Assembly: GCA_038211295.1 (NCBI GenBank) | Contig: JBBQVS010000006.1 | Span: forward strand, 1-64,000 | Direction: 5' to 3' | DNA from: JBBQVS01 sp038211295 | Lineage (GTDB): Bacteria > Chloroflexota > Ktedonobacteria > Ktedonobacterales > Ktedonobacteraceae | DNA length: 64,000 nt | Shown: one piece after another, positions 43,869 to 52,933 of the stretch | How the letters are laid out: the number at the start of each line of letters is the position of its first letter | Numbering within the stretch: the first letter of the stretch is position 1 | Notes under the pieces: generated by a model | The model's database searches: none | What the model saw: only the letters and a program-made list of their open reading frames with translations | Told to the model about the DNA's origin: nothing | Made by a program: the position numbers and the translations under genes

Positions 43869-46622
43869 ATGGTAAGGGGAAACACCATCTTGACGCAATC
43901 AACTCCGGCAAAGCAACAGCTTACGACCTGTCCACAGTGTGACAATGTTGTACGTGTTGACGCTGATTTTTGTAATATTTGTGGGGAACAGCTTCGTTCA
44001 ATGACGAACAAAACGCGTCCGAATCAATTTCCACAGGGACGCGGCACCCGTATGCAGCACAACGACGAGGATGAATATGATGATGATGACGAAACATCCT
44101 CAGTACAAACCATGAATACGCATTCTTTTCCCATTTCGTCCGCACCAACCGAAATATTGAATGTATTACACCATTTGCACGACCAATTTTCACAAATGGA
44201 GGCGTATTTCCCCGCTAACCTGCCTGACAAGTCGCAAAAACTGACCGCGTGGAAGAAGCAGATTCAACGTGCGCTTGCCTGCGCGAACCTCTTCGAGCGG
44301 CCACAATTGCAGCATATAGAACCATCTCAGACGCTCAAGTTACGGCAGTATCTCGCTGAAGCAACACATGCGCTCGACTTCACGCGCGAATATACAGTCA
44401 AGCTGATTGGTCACACGGGTGCCGGCAAGAGTACGTTACTCGCAGCTCTGGTAGGACGTGATATCTTTCCACGACTCGCGGGTGGTGCTGTTACAGGTGT
44501 TTGTACACGCGTTCGTCTGTGTCGCGAGACGGAAGTAGAAGAGATGCGCGTCCGCTTTATGACGCGTTCGACGTTCGATGAGACATTGAAGCGTACTCAG
44601 CAAAGCATCCAGAACTCGACCAATCCTAAACTGCGCGAGTCGCTCGCGACAGAATTATCGCTTCTACTCAAAGCAAGCGAGGCTTTTGGTGAGCAGTATC
44701 TTAAAGAGAACGAACCACACGTTGAGGTCATTCCATGCGAACGTTGGAAGGCGGAGAGCCGCCGCTACATTGAGGAGCCGACGCGTGATAGCCAGGAGCC
44801 GCGCGTGATTCGACTGATAGAATATGTCGAGTATAGTGTTCACGCGGGAAATCGTGCGTTACTTCCATCGGGAAGTATTTTTGTCGATCTCCCCGGCGGT
44901 GCTGCGGGTCAGGTACGTCATGATACAATTTTACGCGAAGAATTGAACACTGTTGATGCTGTTATTCTTGTGGTGGGCAATAATCGTTTTGGTGACGATG
45001 ATCGCACCGAACGCGTTTTCGAGAGTGTGCGTCGTCGTCTCGTTCAGGGTCGTGCGCCAGAAGTTGCGGCGCGTATGGTGTTTCTCGCGGTTACACACTG
45101 GGATGAAATCAACTCTACCGCCAGTGCCGAGAAGGCGTCAGGTAGTCTGCGCTCACTGCTACGCGCATTGCCCGCGAACTATAGCAGCTATCACCATCAC
45201 GGACTCAGCAATACCTCTTTCTTTTATCAGCTTCGTGGCCTAGACGCGCTATTGGCAACGCTTGGCATTGAGCAGCAAAAACTGGACGAGGATCGTGTTC
45301 AGGAGGGCCGGGAATATGCGGGACGGATTCTAAGCGTCTATCCAGAACTCTTAGAACTCGATTCGACACTCCCGCCAATAGCAACGGCACAGGAATTCCA
45401 AAAAGTTACGCTCAAACAACATGAAACGATGCTACGCTTTAGTGGCTTGCCCGAACTAACGCAAGACTTACAAGTGTTTCTCACGGCGAGCCGTTATGAG
45501 GTACAACTACGTCAAGCAGAAACACAACTCGCGATGGCACTACAACAATTAGAAGATCTCTGCTGGGACAACTTGAATACCTCTGGTGTGCATAGCCACG
45601 ACCTGCAAGAATTGCAACAGGAGATGTACGCACGTAAGAGCAAACGTGGGGCGACCCGCTTCGAGCAGTTGCAGAAGCGCACCAACGAGATGCACACGGC
45701 GTGGGGGGAGGCTCTCAAAGAGTTCGATACAGTGATTCGGACGGAGGATAACGCGTTCCGCAAGGCATTACAGAACGCGCACGAACGCGCCTCGCGTCGC
45801 ATCAAAATCCGTATTATGCAGGGTAACTTTGATCATTTTATCAAGGTCAGTAACAACACACAGGTCGATTCACCCGCAATGGAGATTGGCAAGCGTTGGG
45901 TTGATATCGACGGGTGGGGTTTGATTAAAGAACTGCGCGTCAGCTTTAGTGCGGCTCTGGAACGCGAACTCAACGAGCCGGCCCGCACACTTGTGGAAGC
46001 CTTTCTCATCCCGATTGCTTACAAAGAAGAGATTGACGGTTCGCTTGATATCACCCGTGTTGCGCTGGGCGAATTTGGAGGCGAACTAGACGAGATTCAG
46101 AAGTCCTACAACAAGCTCAAACGCAGCATTCGAGAGAAGGCGCGTGACATCTGCCTCTACGTGACGATGGGGGAACTACTTAATGAAGAAAAGTATGCAC
46201 CAACGAAAGATAATGCGGAGGTGAGTGCGCTCTACCGACTCATCACAGCGCAAGGAAAATCGGAAGATATTGTGCAGCAGGCACGGCTCTTAATGGTGCC
46301 AATTCTTGATGTAATCTGTGGTGGTCTGGCCCAGAGTACCGAGCATCGTATCGCGCACCTGTTCCGCTATGATCTGGACAAATTAGAGGTACGGCAAACA
46401 TTCGACGGGGACCGCCTGGACACGCCGCCGTTGAGTGTGCCGGGTGTCTTTGCCGACCTAGTCAATAGTTTATATAGCTTGCTCACGGAACGTGTGCTTA
46501 CTTCCGACACATTACGGCAGCAACTCGACACACTTCAAGCACAGCGGGAGGCAAGCGTTGACCGCTGGGTAGAGATATTACGCGATACAGAGAGACTTAG
46601 AACGGTGCATCGACAGGACTAG
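43869..46622 (+). CDS. Dynamin-like GTPase with N-terminal zinc ribbon
   Basis: Large GTPase of about 917 aa. An N-terminal four-Cys ribbon ('TCPQCDNVV', 'FCNICGEQL') is followed by an acidic disordered stretch and then the G domain: P loop 'GHTGAGKST' (about 180), switch Thr in 'GAVTGVCTRV', 'VDLPGG' (G3) and 'THWDE' (G4). The C-terminal ~500 residues are helical, as in the stalk of dynamin-like proteins, but no paddle or membrane segment is evident. Bacterial dynamins act on membranes, often in pairs; this one stands alone. The start is uncertain: ATG 43869 lacks an SD, while TTG 43890 follows AAGGGGA. An earlier GTG at 43761 would add a hydrophobic leader. Confidence 0.8.
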   Translation: MVRGNTILTQSTPAKQQLTTCPQCDNVVRVDADFCNICGEQLRSMTNKTRPNQFPQGRGTRMQHNDEDEYDDDDETSSVQTMNTHSFPISSAPTEILNVLHHLHDQFSQMEAYFPANLPDKSQKLTAWKKQIQRALACANLFERPQLQHIEPSQTLKLRQYLAEATHALDFTREYTVKLIGHTGAGKSTLLAALVGRDIFPRLAGGAVTGVCTRVRLCRETEVEEMRVRFMTRSTFDETLKRTQQSIQNSTNPKLRESLATELSLLLKASEAFGEQYLKENEPHVEVIPCERWKAESRRYIEEPTRDSQEPRVIRLIEYVEYSVHAGNRALLPSGSIFVDLPGGAAGQVRHDTILREELNTVDAVILVVGNNRFGDDDRTERVFESVRRRLVQGRAPEVAARMVFLAVTHWDEINSTASAEKASGSLRSLLRALPANYSSYHHHGLSNTSFFYQLRGLDALLATLGIEQQKLDEDRVQEGREYAGRILSVYPELLELDSTLPPIATAQEFQKVTLKQHETMLRFSGLPELTQDLQVFLTASRYEVQLRQAETQLAMALQQLEDLCWDNLNTSGVHSHDLQELQQEMYARKSKRGATRFEQLQKRTNEMHTAWGEALKEFDTVIRTEDNAFRKALQNAHERASRRIKIRIMQGNFDHFIKVSNNTQVDSPAMEIGKRWVDIDGWGLIKELRVSFSAALERELNEPARTLVEAFLIPIAYKEEIDGSLDITRVALGEFGGELDEIQKSYNKLKRSIREKARDICLYVTMGELLNEEKYAPTKDNAEVSALYRLITAQGKSEDIVQQARLLMVPILDVICGGLAQSTEHRIAHLFRYDLDKLEVRQTFDGDRLDTPPLSVPGVFADLVNSLYSLLTERVLTSDTLRQQLDTLQAQREASVDRWVEILRDTERLRTVHRQD

Positions 46623-46711
46623 CGGCGTGGTTGAGAGCATGGAGGGGACAAGCCATCACCATGCTCTTAACTGTACTGATGCACACAATATTTGGTGGGA
46701 GAAGAGCAGGC

Positions 46712-46753
46712 AAAAAAGCAGAGGGAGAACCCGAGATAGGCTCTCCCTCTGCT
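46712..46753 (-). terminator. Minus-strand intrinsic terminator
   Basis: AGCAGAGGGAGA and TCTCCCTCTGCT form a 12-bp stem (46717-46728 with 46742-46753). Read on the minus strand it is followed by TTTTT (46716-46712); on the plus strand it is followed by TGCCCCC. Both flanking genes are on the plus strand, so this implies a minus-strand transcript. Confidence 0.6.
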
Positions 46754-46776
46754 TGCCCCCAGAAGCGTAACCAGTG

Positions 46777-46818
46777 TCTACTACAAAAATATCTCCCCCA
46801 AGATATTCTTGTAGTAGA
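46777..46818 (-). ncRNA. Possible small RNA hairpin upstream of the minus-strand terminator
   Basis: TCTACTACAA...TTGTAGTAGA, extended by an AATATCT/AGATATT inner stem, forms a long hairpin 24 nt ahead of the terminator on the minus strand. Together they look like a small RNA of roughly 110-150 nt. A possible minus-strand promoter is TTGTTC, 18 nt, AATAGT at 46871-46900. Nothing else is seen in the gap 46623-47156 apart from the GH31 promoter region. Confidence 0.4.
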
Positions 46819-47065
46819 GACCAGTCCAGAGAGCTAGTGCGTTACTTTGCCAGTAAAGCGACTATTCTCTGCCTATAACGTATGGAACAATCCAGATATA
46901 TCCATGATTGCCACCAGGCGTTACAAGCTGGCTCCCCCGCGAACCAAGCGGTAGGCATCCCTTACCATATGTTGCGTTTACGGTTGAACATTCCCCCCAG
47001 AACGTTTTCCCCACGCAACATTCATTCCCCACGCATATAATAGCTGATGAGGTGGGAAGATAAGG

Positions 47066-47121
47066 TTGGCGTTGTGTTAAGATACTATGTATATTCGCGG
47101 GTTGTAGTTAAGAAAACTACA
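47066..47121 (+). promoter_or_regulatory. Promoter and palindrome ahead of the GH31 gene
   Basis: TTGGCG (47066-47071), an 18-nt spacer and TATATT (47090-47095) form a possible promoter. Just downstream is the palindrome TGTAGTT-AAGAA-AACTACA (47103-47121), placed like a repressor operator. Upstream, CCCCACGCA occurs twice (47010-47018, 47028-47036), possibly an activator site. Confidence 0.45.
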
Positions 47122-47156
47122 TCCGCAATTACACGGTAGAAAGTGGGTCTTTGTTA

Positions 47157-49478
47157 ATGTTTACAACGGTCACACAACCACGCTTTATACAAACATTGGG
47201 ACAAGAATCGCTCTGGGACATGGGGAGCGATAGCCAGAGCGGCTTGCTTACGGCAACACTGCTGGGTGGGGAAATTGTGCGTGTGCGTTTCCAGCGTTCC
47301 CGCCAGCTCGACGAGAAACGCTATGCTTTGCCTGACAACGCACGGGGAACGTTGCCCTATCACTCCTGGATTGTTACAGCAGGCGACGAAACGTGGAACG
47401 CAACGGGCGATAATACGGAAACACAGAACACTCTCGCACATTATGTACAAGGTTTCGCATATTCGGATACAACACTTCGCCTTACTCTTCCTCTAACACC
47501 CGATGAGCGTATCTTTGGCATGGGTGAACGCACAGGGAGTATGAACAAACGTGGACAGGCATTTCCTATCTGGAATATTGATCCGCCTGAAAAGCACGAT
47601 GATGCGACACCGACAATGTATACCTCTATCCCGTTCTATACCAGCTTCAGGCAGGACACGGGCAGAGCATACGGCATTTTCGTTGACACGACGGAGCGTG
47701 TCGAAATGGACATGGGGAAGACTTCTCCACATGAGGCCTCAATTACTGTCGAGAATGACTTCATAGTGGTGTACTTTTTAACCGGCCCTACCCCTGCGAA
47801 GGTTTTGCAACAATATACCGCCCTCACTGGACATATGCCGTTGCCGGCACGTTGGACCCTGGGTCATCATCAGTGCCGTTGGAGTTACACCACGCAACAG
47901 CAAGTGCTCGACATTGCCGCGAAGATGCGTGAGCGTAGGCATCCCAACGACGCGATCTGGCTCGACATCGACTATATGGATGGCTTCCGCAATTTTACCT
48001 GGGATAGCAAGAACTTTCCACAGCCTGAACAGATGGCAGCTACATTACACGAGCAACACACACATCTGGTAGCAATTCTTGACCCAGGCACAAAGATTGA
48101 CGAGCAGTATTTTATTTATCGGCAGGGAATGCAGGAGTCCGCGTTTTGTAGCTACGATATGGGCAAAGTTTTTGCAGGAAGTGCCTGGCCTGGCCCTTCG
48201 GTGTTTCCCGACTTTTCGCAGAGTCGGGTACGTCTCTGGTGGGGCAATTTCTACAAAGGTCTGCTCGCGCAGGGCGTTGATGCGATCTGGAACGACATGA
48301 ACGAGCCGGCCCTTACAAACTTCTTTTCCAAGCAGTCAGAGGGCGAAGAAAGTCTGCATGGCAAAACAATGGATGTTGCGGTCTTACATCAAAGTGGGGG
48401 TACAGACAGCACAGGGCCGGATGGGCCGCCTATCTTGCACAAGTTTTTCCATAATGCCTATGGTATGGAAATGGCTCGTGCAACCTATGAAAGCCTACTA
48501 CGCGAACGACCTGACACACGGCCTTTTGTATTGACACGTTCAGGTACAGCAGGCATTCAACGCTATTCAGCCGTCTGGACTGGCGATAACGTAAGCCGAT
48601 GGCAAGATATATCGCTGGCCCTACGTATGTGCCTCAACCTGAGCGTGAGTGGCGTACCTTTTGTTGGCGCGGATATCGGTGGCTTCTGGGAAGCTACAAA
48701 TGGTGAGCTACTGGTTCGCTTCGCACAACTCGGTGCCTTCTTGCCCTTCTGCCGCAACCATAACGCCCTGAACAATCCCGATCAAGAACCCTGGGCCTTT
48801 GGGGAAACATACGAAAACGCCTACCGCAAGGCAATCGAGACGCGTTATCAGTTGCTTCCTTACCTGTACACATTGTTTCAGGAAGCCGCTACCAGTGGCG
48901 CACCAATCATACGGCCCCTCTACTACCAGTATCCGCAGGACGAACAGGCGTGCGAAACAGAGTCGGCATTGCTCATTGGTGATACGCTGCTCTCCGCTCC
49001 GATCACGCAGCCCGGTGAAACACAGAGTAGCGTTTATTTACCCGCAGGCCCCTGGTTCGGCTACTGGGATGGCACCGAATATCCCGGTGGAGCGGTAAGC
49101 GATATTCCTACACCGCTTGACCGTTGGCCTTTTCTGGTGCGTGCAAACAGCATTTTGCCGAGTGGCCCAATCTTGCAATACGCTGACGAACCGTCGGACG
49201 CGCCATTGACCTTTACCTGCTACATGGCAATCGATGGACTCGCAAATTATACGCTTTATGAGGATGACGGCTCAACGCAGGCATATCGCAATGGAGCATT
49301 CGCGCATACATCGATTAGCTGTCGTGTTGATCGTGAGACAACAACTGTCCGCATTGACGAACAGCATACTGGCTATAAGCCGCGCTGGAAAACATACATG
49401 GTAGAGGTGCGCGTCGGTGGGCGCGTTCTACAGCAACAGGTAGCGACGGGACAGGGAAGTGTGACGATACATCTATAG
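47157..49478 (+). CDS. Glycoside hydrolase family 31 alpha-glucosidase
   Basis: 773-aa GH31 exo-acting alpha-glycosidase. The N-terminal beta-sandwich contains 'RIFGMGERTGSMNKRG'; the barrel has 'DAIWLDIDYMDGFRNFTWD', the nucleophile Asp in 'IWNDMNEPAL' and the acid/base Asp in 'VWTGDNVSRW'. The C-terminal beta domains follow. No signal peptide is present, so it probably acts in the cytoplasm on maltodextrins or imported oligosaccharides. Start ATG 47157; a TTG 6 nt upstream is less likely. Confidence 0.93.
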   Translation: MFTTVTQPRFIQTLGQESLWDMGSDSQSGLLTATLLGGEIVRVRFQRSRQLDEKRYALPDNARGTLPYHSWIVTAGDETWNATGDNTETQNTLAHYVQGFAYSDTTLRLTLPLTPDERIFGMGERTGSMNKRGQAFPIWNIDPPEKHDDATPTMYTSIPFYTSFRQDTGRAYGIFVDTTERVEMDMGKTSPHEASITVENDFIVVYFLTGPTPAKVLQQYTALTGHMPLPARWTLGHHQCRWSYTTQQQVLDIAAKMRERRHPNDAIWLDIDYMDGFRNFTWDSKNFPQPEQMAATLHEQHTHLVAILDPGTKIDEQYFIYRQGMQESAFCSYDMGKVFAGSAWPGPSVFPDFSQSRVRLWWGNFYKGLLAQGVDAIWNDMNEPALTNFFSKQSEGEESLHGKTMDVAVLHQSGGTDSTGPDGPPILHKFFHNAYGMEMARATYESLLRERPDTRPFVLTRSGTAGIQRYSAVWTGDNVSRWQDISLALRMCLNLSVSGVPFVGADIGGFWEATNGELLVRFAQLGAFLPFCRNHNALNNPDQEPWAFGETYENAYRKAIETRYQLLPYLYTLFQEAATSGAPIIRPLYYQYPQDEQACETESALLIGDTLLSAPITQPGETQSSVYLPAGPWFGYWDGTEYPGGAVSDIPTPLDRWPFLVRANSILPSGPILQYADEPSDAPLTFTCYMAIDGLANYTLYEDDGSTQAYRNGAFAHTSISCRVDRETTTVRIDEQHTGYKPRWKTYMVEVRVGGRVLQQQVATGQGSVTIHL

Positions 49479-49482
49479 CGAC

Positions 49483-49522
49483 AAAGCGAGCAGAGTATCC
49501 ATGTGAGTACTCTGCTCGCTTT
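49483..49522. terminator. Bidirectional terminator
   Basis: AAAGCGAGCAGAGTA (49483-49497) pairs perfectly with TACTCTGCTCGCTTT (49508-49522), between the converging ends of the GH31 gene and the small membrane protein gene. Confidence 0.85.
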
Positions 49523-49537
49523 CTGGTAATGGTGGGC

Positions 49538-49870
49538 TTAACGATACGAGCGACGCCGACGCGCGGGACGACGTTCGCGGCGATAATACCGTTGCCGATA
49601 GGGATGATACACACGGTGGTAGAAGAACGCGCTCCACACAAAAACTAGAATAGCGGCAGCAATAATTGAGGTTATCAGAGGCACACCCGCATATGTTGGT
49701 TCCCCTTTGATGCTAAAGTGCAATACGTCGTTCACAAGCACAATCGCAATAAACCCAAGTATCGCAGCTCCAATTATGCCATCGGGAGCGCGACGACGCG
49801 CGATCAACTCACCAATAAAACCAATAATGACAGCGATTACTACCCAGATAAGAATGGTTTTGATGTCCAC
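49538..49870 (-). CDS. GlsB/YeaQ/YmgE-like membrane protein with Arg-rich tail
   Basis: 110-aa protein with three hydrophobic helices resembling the GlsB/YeaQ/YmgE stress-response membrane family ('VVIAVIIGFIGELIARRRAP', 'GIIGAAILGFIAIVLVN', 'SIIAAAILVFVWSA'). The Arg-Arg-Arg-Ala-Pro-Asp-Gly turn fits the family. The last ~25 residues are an Arg/Tyr-rich tail, unusual for the family and probably cytoplasmic. Function unknown; envelope stress is inferred. Confidence 0.75.
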   Translation of the reverse strand: MDIKTILIWVVIAVIIGFIGELIARRRAPDGIIGAAILGFIAIVLVNDVLHFSIKGEPTYAGVPLITSIIAAAILVFVWSAFFYHRVYHPYRQRYYRRERRPARRRRSYR

Positions 49871-50146
49871 AGTCAGTTCTCCTTATATAAACATATAAAA
49901 TAAAAGATAGAAGCTTGCTACTATACTAATACGTATAAGCACAACACTGCGCTTCATACGCTCTTCTTAGTGCTCATAGGACGTCTTGTCATGCAGTAAA
50001 ATATAGCACTAAAAACATATCTTTTGCGAATGTATTCTTTGCGAGTATATTACTTCTCCTACTGTATCCGAAAGGGAGTATCATACGTATCATTGATATG
50101 GTACTTTCATTTTTCTACGTACCCATTTATACACAGGAGGAATAAA

Positions 50147-50596
50147 ATGCTTCAACGCACCGAAACAACATGGTCTATCAACCGTATTGTAGCACTCACA
50201 CTTGGCATTGCCTTTACACTTGTTGCCATTGTAGGCTACCTTACACCAATGGAAAATTCCACAGGAGTACGAGCGGCTTTCGGAATTTTTGATGTGGATA
50301 CAATTCACAGCACTATTCATCTTCTATTCGGTATACTCGGTATTGCCGCAGCGTTCACTGGCTACTCACGCACATACAACCAGGCGTTTGGCGTCATCTA
50401 CATTGTGCTGGGCCTGCTTGGTCTTATTCCCGCGCTCTACTTCCCAGCATATGGGCATGACAACGGTCTGTTCTTAGGGCTTATTCACTTGAGCATAGCC
50501 GATCACATTCTGCATCTTGTCGGTGGTCTTGTCGCCGCAGTCGTTGGTTTCGGCCTTGTTGGTAACACCAGAGCTACTCGCAGAGCGAACATCTAG
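50147..50596 (+). CDS. DUF4383-family four-helix membrane protein
   Basis: 149-aa integral membrane protein with four helices. It matches the DUF4383 pattern: a polar start, 'FGIFDVDTIHSTIHLLFGIL' with conserved His between helices 1 and 2, 'GVIYIVLGLLGLIPAL', and 'SIADHILHLVGGLVAAVVGF'. The conserved His and Asp residues could bind metal or cofactor, but no function is established. The ATG at 50147 follows a perfect AGGAGG (50135-50140). The intergenic stretch 49871-50146 shows only AT-rich promoter-like sequence. Confidence 0.82.
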   Translation: MLQRTETTWSINRIVALTLGIAFTLVAIVGYLTPMENSTGVRAAFGIFDVDTIHSTIHLLFGILGIAAAFTGYSRTYNQAFGVIYIVLGLLGLIPALYFPAYGHDNGLFLGLIHLSIADHILHLVGGLVAAVVGFGLVGNTRATRRANI

Positions 50597-50859
50597 TCAC
50601 GAAACACGTTTTAGGACGTACCGTTTTTAATCCAGGACACGACATAGAAGCAGGCCCTACGATCACGATAGACGGTTCGCGCAACTCGCGCGTTTGTGGT
50701 AGTCATAAGACTTGCTTCTGTGTTCTTTTCCTCTAGTATAGTGTCACTAATCCTTTTTGTATATAGACGTGCTCCTGATAATTATGTTACCATAGCAATG
50801 AGCTTTTGCCTAGCCACCTATTGTAAGTGGCTCATAGTTGCAAAAAGAGAGTAACTGCT

Positions 50860-51933
50860 ATGTCTAATACGCCAAATCAGGACCCCTACTCAAATCCGGA
50901 CTCTATGCAGAGTTATGGAACCACGCCCTCACAGCCACAATATTCTGGTCAGCCGCAAGGTCAACCAGTCCCATCACAATATTCTGGTCAGCCGCAAGGT
51001 CAACCAGTCCCACCACAATATTCTGGTCAGCTGCAAGGTCAACCAGTCCCACCACAATATTCTGGTCAGCTGCAAGGTCAACCAGTCCCACCACAATATT
51101 CTGGTCAGCTGCAAGGTCAACCAGTCCCACCACAGGATCAGTCGGGACAATATGGATACAATGCTCCCCCGCCCAACTATCAGGAAAACATCCAGGCACC
51201 AATAACAGGCTACGGAAATCAACAAGCTTACGGTAGCTCGTATCCGCAAAACGCCGCCATGTCTCCCGGTGGGTATGGGTACGCGCCACCCGTTGCCAAC
51301 AGCCCCCTACCACTTGGCGAGGCCATTCGCCAACTTCCACGCCAGTACATACGTGTGCTAACAAAGCCAAGCGCGGCAGTATTCGCGGAAGAACAGGGCA
51401 AGGCCGCATGGAACATCGTCTGGGTGCAGCTCCTCGCTCTTGGCGTCATCACAACCATTTTTGGAGTTCTTCTTGTTAATGTGCTATTAAGTGTTTTGTT
51501 GAACAATCCAAACATTTCCGTTTCTACAGTTAATTCTTTTAGAGGCATTTTCAGTTCCTCGTTCTTTGGTAGCATCATTACAGTGCCGTTAGGCTTCTTC
51601 ATTGGTACAGGCATTTATCACCTGATCGCTAAGGCTTTTGGTGGAACAGGCGTGTATCTGCGTTACGCTTACAGCTATCTGCTGTACTATACTCCAATTG
51701 CGATCGTATCCCTTCTTGTAGGACTGGTTCCTTTCATTGGTGGACTCGCCTCGTTCGCGTTGAGCATCTACGCGATTGTGTTGCAAGTCTTCATGACAAT
51801 GGGTGTGCATCGCTTAAGTGGTGGCAAGGCAACGTTCGCCGTTCTACTCCTACCAATCATTGCGATTGTACTCAGCATCATACTCGTTTTTGTGTTTATC
51901 GCCATAATCGCATCCTCACTGCGGACGCGATAA
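50860..51933 (+). CDS. Yip1-domain membrane protein with repeat-rich N terminus
   Basis: 357-aa protein. The first ~145 residues are low-complexity (Pro, Gln, Tyr, Ser, Gly) and include five tandem copies of a 13-residue unit PQYSGQ(P/L)QGQPVP. The C-terminal ~200 residues carry five hydrophobic helices of the Yip1 type ('PSAAVFAEEQGKAAWNIVW', 'GTGIYHLIAKAFGGTGVYLR', 'YSYLLYYTPIAIVSLL'). Bacterial Yip1 proteins have no settled role. The start ATG 50860 follows AAAGAGAG. A hairpin AGCCAC/GTGGCT (50812-50832) lies in the leader. Confidence 0.8.
   Translation: MSNTPNQDPYSNPDSMQSYGTTPSQPQYSGQPQGQPVPSQYSGQPQGQPVPPQYSGQLQGQPVPPQYSGQLQGQPVPPQYSGQLQGQPVPPQDQSGQYGYNAPPPNYQENIQAPITGYGNQQAYGSSYPQNAAMSPGGYGYAPPVANSPLPLGEAIRQLPRQYIRVLTKPSAAVFAEEQGKAAWNIVWVQLLALGVITTIFGVLLVNVLLSVLLNNPNISVSTVNSFRGIFSSSFFGSIITVPLGFFIGTGIYHLIAKAFGGTGVYLRYAYSYLLYYTPIAIVSLLVGLVPFIGGLASFALSIYAIVLQVFMTMGVHRLSGGKATFAVLLLPIIAIVLSIILVFVFIAIIASSLRTR
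50938..51132 (+). repeat. Coding minisatellite, five 39-bp units
   Basis: Five head-to-tail units of 39 bp begin at 50938, 50977, 51016, 51055 and 51094. The last three are identical at the DNA level over almost the whole unit, the first two differ by P for L codons and one TCA. Because the unit is a multiple of three, copy-number change would keep the frame. Confidence 0.92.
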
Positions 51934-51938
51934 CAATA

Positions 51939-51977
51939 ATCTCCCTACAGGTTCAGTCGGTGAGCCAGTAGGGAGAT
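51939..51977. terminator. Hairpin between converging genes
   Basis: ATCTCCCTAC (51939-51948) pairs with GTAGGGAGAT (51968-51977). No long T-run is present; it probably ends both the Yip1 gene and the convergent membrane protein gene. Confidence 0.6.
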
Positions 51978-51989
51978 GTCAGGCCAGTT

Positions 51990-52436
51990 CTATAACCAGC
52001 GACGCCGTACCTCTTGTGAGACAAGCCCATCAAAAAGGAAAAGCCAGAGACCCTGTACAATAACGCCGACTCCCATGCCCTGGCGATCACTCCGTCCTTG
52101 AAAACGGTGCAGTAGCCACGCACCACCCACCACATAGAGCACATCGAGTCCTGTATTGAGAAGCAGGATGCGATGGAAGCCGTATGCTTCCTTGACGACA
52201 TCCTGTTCGTCAAGTTCTCCCAATGCATGGCGTTCTTCCTTCTTGTTCGCGCCAGCCAGACCAAACAGGGCAAGTGCGGCATCAATCGCACCCCACGTAA
52301 GTGCCTGTAAACCAAATTGTTTCCAGAAGGCTTTTTGGGTACACAGCGTAACCAGTCCTACTATGCTGCTCAAAAGCCCCCATCCCAAGAGCAGCGACAT
52401 CCGACGTTGTTGATAGCTATAAAAGTTTTCTTGCAC
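51990..52436 (-). CDS. Four-helix membrane protein of unknown function
   Basis: About 148 aa with four hydrophobic helices (for instance 'GWGLLSSIVGLVTLCTQ', 'ALTWGAIDAALALFGLAG', 'LLLNTGLDVLYVVGGAWLL', 'GVGVIVQGLWLFLFDGLV') and a charged central loop ('NKKEERHALGELDEQD'). The pattern recalls the DUF6992 family, but I am not certain. The GTG at 52436 has GAAAGG upstream at 11 nt; a TTG at 52478 without SD would extend it by 14 residues. Confidence 0.65.
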   Translation of the reverse strand: MQENFYSYQQRRMSLLLGWGLLSSIVGLVTLCTQKAFWKQFGLQALTWGAIDAALALFGLAGANKKEERHALGELDEQDVVKEAYGFHRILLLNTGLDVLYVVGGAWLLHRFQGRSDRQGMGVGVIVQGLWLFLFDGLVSQEVRRRWL

Positions 52437-52653
52437 GGTAGTATTTGCCTTTCTCTTACCCTGTCTATTACGTACCAAATATGGTATACTACGATTATAC
52501 TCACCTCGAAGAGATACTCACTTCACATTCGCGGAAAAACTCAACTAATGGCCCTTGTATCTTTGTTTTCTACTGTTTTTTAACCAATCGTCTTGTATCA
52601 CGTTGTAACCGATACTACTGCTCCAAAAGAAAGTATTCGTTGCACGGATTTTT

Positions 52654-52674
52654 GTTACAGAAAAATTCTGTAAC
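52654..52674. promoter_or_regulatory. Perfect palindrome, probable operator
   Basis: GTTACAGAA-AAA-TTCTGTAAC is a perfect 21-bp palindrome between the divergent genes at 52436 and 52701. The compact symmetric form suits a dimeric repressor. Confidence 0.55.
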
Positions 52675-52700
52675 CACTTGTATTATGAAAGGATATGTTC

Positions 52701-52865
52701 ATGCACACACAAAAGACCGAAGTAGAAATTCTGCACAGTGCCTATCAACAACTCTGGCAGCAAATGTACGTTAGCACCCTGTTTCAGCGACTCCTCCGCA
52801 CCCGACAAGTACCCATGAGTAGAGTTGTCAAAGTCTCTTCAAAGCATATTGCAACTTCTTTATAG
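52701..52865 (+). CDS. Possible small protein of 54 residues
   Basis: A short reading frame starts with ATG 52701, 8 nt after AAAGGAT (52688-52693), and ends at TAG 52863-52865. The product is helical and basic, with Gln-rich 'SAYQQLWQQMYV' and 'FQRLLRTRQ', without a signal or cysteine. It lies between a palindromic operator and the sirtuin promoter. It resembles no family I know, and it may not be translated. Confidence 0.35.
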   Translation: MHTQKTEVEILHSAYQQLWQQMYVSTLFQRLLRTRQVPMSRVVKVSSKHIATSL

Positions 52866-52897
52866 AACGTATCAGGCACAGGTGAGTATCGCTACCC

Positions 52898-52927
52898 TTG
52901 TTCTCGCATAGCGACCCGCGTTATACT
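52898..52927 (+). promoter_or_regulatory. Promoter for a probably leaderless sirtuin mRNA
   Basis: TTGTTC (52898-52903), an 18-nt spacer and TATACT (52922-52927). The start codon ATG begins at 52934, exactly where transcription should start, and no Shine-Dalgarno sequence precedes it. Confidence 0.55.
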
Positions 52928-52933
52928 GTAAGC

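Noticed and set aside
46631..46837. 68-codon plus-strand frame
   Set aside because: It spans two strong hairpins and has no SD or recognisable sequence.
50938..51132. CRISPR-like direct repeats
   Set aside because: Units are contiguous without spacers and lie in frame within a gene; this is a coding minisatellite.
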